From Eggerthellaceae bacterium (GTDB taxonomy: Bacteria; Actinomycetota; Coriobacteriia; Coriobacteriales; Eggerthellaceae): DNA of 64,000 nucleotides. Of the stretch, positions 60,892-64,000 are shown piece by piece (positions within the stretch are counted from its first letter, which is position 1; each line of letters starts with the position of its first letter). The DNA lies in assembly GCA_022644775.1 (NCBI GenBank), contig JALCHN010000003.1, positions 19,787 through 83,786 on the forward strand, read 5' to 3'. Below the pieces are notes generated by a model. The model saw nothing but the letters and a program-made list of their open reading frames with translations. It had not been told where the DNA came from and searched no databases. The translations under genes and the position numbers were made by a program.

Positions 60892-62184
60892 CTAGGCGAT
60901 CTTCCCATCGACGAGCGTGGGAGCGCCGCCGACGTAGACGTCGGTCGCCTTGCCCGTGAGGTGGGCGCCCAGGAAACCGGAGTTGGCCGACTTGCTCTGG
61001 AAGCCGTCTGCCGTGACGGTCCATTCGCAAGCGGGGTCGAAGACGGTGAGGTCGGCGGTGGAGCCGGCTTCGAGCTTCACGGGTTCGACGCCCAAGATGG
61101 CGCGCGGGTTGACGGCCATGAGCTCGACCATGCGGTTGTAGTCGATCACGCCCGAGGACACGAGCTGGGTGAGCACGAGGGAAAGCGAGGTCTCGATACC
61201 GGTCATGCCGAAGGGAGCCAGCTCGAAGGGGCGGTCCTTTTCGTACTTGGCGTGGGGAGCGTGGTCGGTCACGATGCAGTCGATCGTGCCGTCGACGATG
61301 CCCTCGACGAGCGCGTCGTTGTCGTCCTGGGTGCGCAGGGGCGGGTTGACCTTGAAATTGGTGTCGTAGGTCTCGTCGAGCGCCTCTTCGTTGAGGAAGA
61401 GGTGGTGCGGGGTGACCTCGCAGGTGACCTTGACGCCCTTGGCCTTGGCTTCGCGGACGATGTCGAGGCCGCGCGCCGTGGTGAGGTGCTGGATGTGCAG
61501 CGGGGTGCCGGTGAGGTTGGCGATGAGGATGTCGCGGGCGATCTGGATCTCCTCGCCTTCGGCCGGCCAGCCGGCCAGTGCCAGACGGGTCGAGGCGACG
61601 CCTTCGTTGACCTGGCCGTTGCCCACCAGGCCGGCGTCCTGGCAGTGGGACATGACGACCTTGCCGAACTGGTTGGCGTAGTCCATCACACGGCGCATGG
61701 CGCCGGTGTCGGCCACGCCGCAACCGTCGTCGGTGAAGGCGACCGCGCCGTGCTCGACCATGTCGCCCATTTCGGCGATGGCGGCGCCTTCGCGGCCCTT
61801 GGTGCAGCAGCCTGCCACGTGCACGCGGCAGTGGCCCTTGGCGGCGGCGATGCCCTTCACGGCTTCGACCATGGCGCCGTTGTCGATCGCGGGCGCGGTG
61901 TTGGGCATGCAGCAGACGGCCGTGAAACCGCCCGCGGCAGCCGCGCGCGTGCCGCTTTCGATGTCTTCCTTGTACTCCTGGCCGGGCTCGCGCAGATGGA
62001 CGTGGATGTCGACCAGGCCGGGGACGAGGACTTTGCCGGAAAGGTCGCGGACCGTATCGCCCTCGGCGGCGGTTATCTGGGAGCCCACTTCGGCGATCTT
62101 GTCGCCCTCGATGCGGACGGAAACGACGTCGTCAAGGCCGATCTGCGGGTCGACGGCGCGGACGTTCTTAAGAATTAAGCTCAT
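60892..62184 (-). CDS. pyrC: Dihydroorotase
   Basis: VDIHVHLREPGQEYKEDIESGTRAAAAGGFTAVCCMPNT, TDHAPHAKYEK. Confidence 0.97.
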   Translation of the reverse strand: MSLILKNVRAVDPQIGLDDVVSVRIEGDKIAEVGSQITAAEGDTVRDLSGKVLVPGLVDIHVHLREPGQEYKEDIESGTRAAAAGGFTAVCCMPNTAPAIDNGAMVEAVKGIAAAKGHCRVHVAGCCTKGREGAAIAEMGDMVEHGAVAFTDDGCGVADTGAMRRVMDYANQFGKVVMSHCQDAGLVGNGQVNEGVASTRLALAGWPAEGEEIQIARDILIANLTGTPLHIQHLTTARGLDIVREAKAKGVKVTCEVTPHHLFLNEEALDETYDTNFKVNPPLRTQDDNDALVEGIVDGTIDCIVTDHAPHAKYEKDRPFELAPFGMTGIETSLSLVLTQLVSSGVIDYNRMVELMAVNPRAILGVEPVKLEAGSTADLTVFDPACEWTVTADGFQSKSANSGFLGAHLTGKATDVYVGGAPTLVDGKIA

Positions 62185-63109
62185 TGTTGCCTCCAAGCAG
62201 CAGATACAGGACGGCCATGCGGACGCAGATGCCTGCGTAGACCTGGTCGAGGATGACGGAACGTTCGGGGTGGTCGGCCATGTAGTCGTCGAGTTCGACG
62301 CCGCGGTTGATGGGGCCCGGATGGCAGACGATCGTGTCGGGCTTAAGCAGACGGTCGCGCTCTTCGGTGAGGCCGTAGAGCTTGTTGTACTCGCGCAGGC
62401 TGGGGAACGGCGCGCCGTCGAGGCGCTCCATCTGGATGCGGAGCATGTAGACGACGTCGAGTTCGGGCAGGACCTCGTCGATGTGCGAGGACACGGCGTC
62501 GAAGCCGAGCAGGTCGGGGCGGGCGGGAAGCAGGGTCTGCGGGGCGATGCCGTAGACGGTGGCGCCCATGATCTTCAGGGCAGGCGCAAGCGAGCCCACG
62601 ACGCGCGAGTGGCCGATGTCGCCCACGATGCCCACCTTGAGCCCGTCGAGCGTGCCCTTGCGCTGCCAGATCGTGAAGAGGTCGAGCAGGGCCTGGGTGG
62701 GATGGTTGTGCTTGCCGTCGCCGGCGTCGATGACGCCTGCGGAGGTGTGCTGGCTGACGATGTAGGGGGCGCCGGCCATCTTGTCGCGGATGACGACCAT
62801 GTCGATCTTGTAGCTGTTGAGCGTTTCCATCGTGTCGAGGAGGCTCTCGCCCTTGACCGTGGCCGAGCTCTTGCCGCCGGCGGAGAGCTTGTCGCAGGAC
62901 AGACGCGATTCGGCGAGCTCGAAGCTCGACTTGGTGCGGGTCGACGGCTCGTTGAACATGTTCACGACCGTGATGCCCTTGAGCAGCGGGACCTTCTTGA
63001 TCTTGCGCTCGTTGACTTCCTGGAAGGTCGTCGCCGTTTCCAGGATCTGCATGATGTCATCGGCCGAGTACTCGGTGATGTCGATGAGGTTCTTATGGTT
63101 GAAAGCCAT
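62168..63109 (-). CDS. pyrB: Aspartate carbamoyltransferase catalytic subunit
   Basis: FNEPSTRTKSSFELAESRL, HPTQALLDLFTI, HPGPINRGVEL. Confidence 0.97.
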   Translation of the reverse strand: MAFNHKNLIDITEYSADDIMQILETATTFQEVNERKIKKVPLLKGITVVNMFNEPSTRTKSSFELAESRLSCDKLSAGGKSSATVKGESLLDTMETLNSYKIDMVVIRDKMAGAPYIVSQHTSAGVIDAGDGKHNHPTQALLDLFTIWQRKGTLDGLKVGIVGDIGHSRVVGSLAPALKIMGATVYGIAPQTLLPARPDLLGFDAVSSHIDEVLPELDVVYMLRIQMERLDGAPFPSLREYNKLYGLTEERDRLLKPDTIVCHPGPINRGVELDDYMADHPERSVILDQVYAGICVRMAVLYLLLGGNNELNS

Positions 63110-63699
63110 TAGCGATCTCCTCCCAGGGGAGCCGAGCCTGCGCGGCCGCCCGGTGCGATATCGAGGATGTCCACTTCAGAGCGCCCGTCGACCTCTTCGA
63201 GGAACAGGCGGACGTTTTCGTCGGCGGCCGACGGGACGTTCTTGCCCACGTAGTCGGCGCGGATCGGCAGCTCGCGATGGCCGCGGTCGATGAGCACGGC
63301 GAGCTGGACGGTCTTGGGGCGGCCGATGTCCATCAGCGCGTCGAGCGCAGAACGGACGGTGCGGCCCGTGTAGAGGACGTCGTCGACGAGGACGATGTTC
63401 ATGCCGTCGATGTTGAAGGGGATGTTGGTGGAATGAATCTCGGGCGCGAGGTATTCCAGGTAGTCGTCGCGATAGAAGCTGATGTCAAGATGGCCCAGGG
63501 GCACGTCGACCCCTTCGATGTCCTTGATCTTCTTCACGAGCTTTTCGGCGAGAATGTCGCCGCGCGTGACGATACCCACGAGCGCAAGATTGTCGGCACC
63601 ATGATTCGACTCGAGAATTTGATGCGTGATGCGCGTGAGCGAGCGTTCGATCTCTTCCGCGTCCATACACACGGATTTGATCGCTTGGTTCCCGTTCAT
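63109..63699 (-). CDS. pyrR: Bifunctional pyr operon regulator / uracil phosphoribosyltransferase
   Basis: LALVGIVTRGDILAEKL, NIVLVDDVLYTGRTVRSALDALMDIGRPKTVQLAVLIDRGHRELPIRADYVGKNVP. Confidence 0.97.
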   Translation of the reverse strand: MNGNQAIKSVCMDAEEIERSLTRITHQILESNHGADNLALVGIVTRGDILAEKLVKKIKDIEGVDVPLGHLDISFYRDDYLEYLAPEIHSTNIPFNIDGMNIVLVDDVLYTGRTVRSALDALMDIGRPKTVQLAVLIDRGHRELPIRADYVGKNVPSAADENVRLFLEEVDGRSEVDILDIAPGGRAGSAPLGGDR

Positions 63700-63780
63700 A
63701 CACACTCCTCTCTTTCGAGTGCGTACAGAACGACCACCGGTTCCGCACGAACGAGCCGCGAGCCTTCGCGTCCGCGCAAG

Positions 63781-63810
63781 AAAAAAGGTTCTTGCGCCAG
63801 ACAAGAACCT
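63781..63810 (-). terminator. Attenuator terminator in the pyr leader
   Basis: Minus strand AGGTTCTTG-TCTGGCG-CAAGAACCTTTTTT. Confidence 0.92.
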
Positions 63811-63829
63811 CGTGTTCACATTATGTGCT

Positions 63830-63853
63830 CAGAGCCTTGTCGGTCTCTCTGTA
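63830..63853 (-). promoter_or_regulatory. Putative PyrR-binding (anti-antiterminator) hairpin
   Basis: Minus strand TACAGAGAGACCGACAAGGCTCTG; CAGAG/CTCTG stem, similar to consensus UCCAGAGAGGCU. Confidence 0.75.
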
Positions 63854-63873
63854 CCGCTTTTAAAGACAGGCTC

Positions 63874-63901
63874 ATTATACGGTGCGGCCGGCGCGTTGCA
63901 A
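63874..63901 (-). promoter_or_regulatory. Putative pyr operon promoter
   Basis: Minus strand TTGCAA-N16-TATAAT upstream of PyrR-binding hairpin. Confidence 0.75.
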
Positions 63902-63957
63902 GCGAGAATCGCATACTTCGACGGAATTATGCAGAAAGGCTCGCAACGCCGGTGCGT

Positions 63958-63988
63958 TGTGACAACGGGGGCGCGTGATGTTGTCACA
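63958..63988. repeat. Palindromic repeat, copy B
   Basis: TGTGACAACGGGGGCGCGTGATGTTGTCACA; related to copy A at 13171-13206. Confidence 0.7.
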
Positions 63989-64000
63989 CGGGCGTGTGAC

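Overview
High-GC bacterial chromosome segment, most likely from an actinobacterium of the class Coriobacteriia. This is inferred from an actinobacterial-type mIHF, a SpoVS homologue and a Firmicutes-like gene order; it was not tested by database search. About 59 convincing CDS were found. Most lie on the minus strand and form core blocks: pyrR-B-C-carA-carB-pyrK-D-F; mIHF-gmk-rpoZ; thiI; comEA-comEC-holA; lepA-dusB-hemW-hrcA-dnaJ-rsmE-mtaB-phoH-ybeY-dgkA-era-recO; rpsO-pnp; dapB-dapA-rnj-ftsK-rodZ-like-yajQ-rimO-pgsA::cinA; recA-recX-rny-[GHKL ATPase]-spoVS-miaB-miaA-dapF-hflX; nrdR-dut. No rRNA, tRNA, CRISPR array or mobile element was recognised. The most interesting items are: (1) a small single-TM protein divergent from lexA whose putative promoter carries a LexA-type box, a candidate non-LysM SOS division inhibitor; (2) an uncharacterised GHKL ATPase between rny and spoVS, the slot held by ymdB in Bacillus; (3) a degenerate 33-bp (11-codon) tandem repeat upstream of comEA; (4) a covarying palindromic repeat present at 13.2 kb and at the extreme right end; (5) a PyrR-type attenuator plus a strong terminator inside the pyr cluster; (6) a PgsA::CinA fusion; (7) a structured leader upstream of a metF / MetH-activation / metH cassette.
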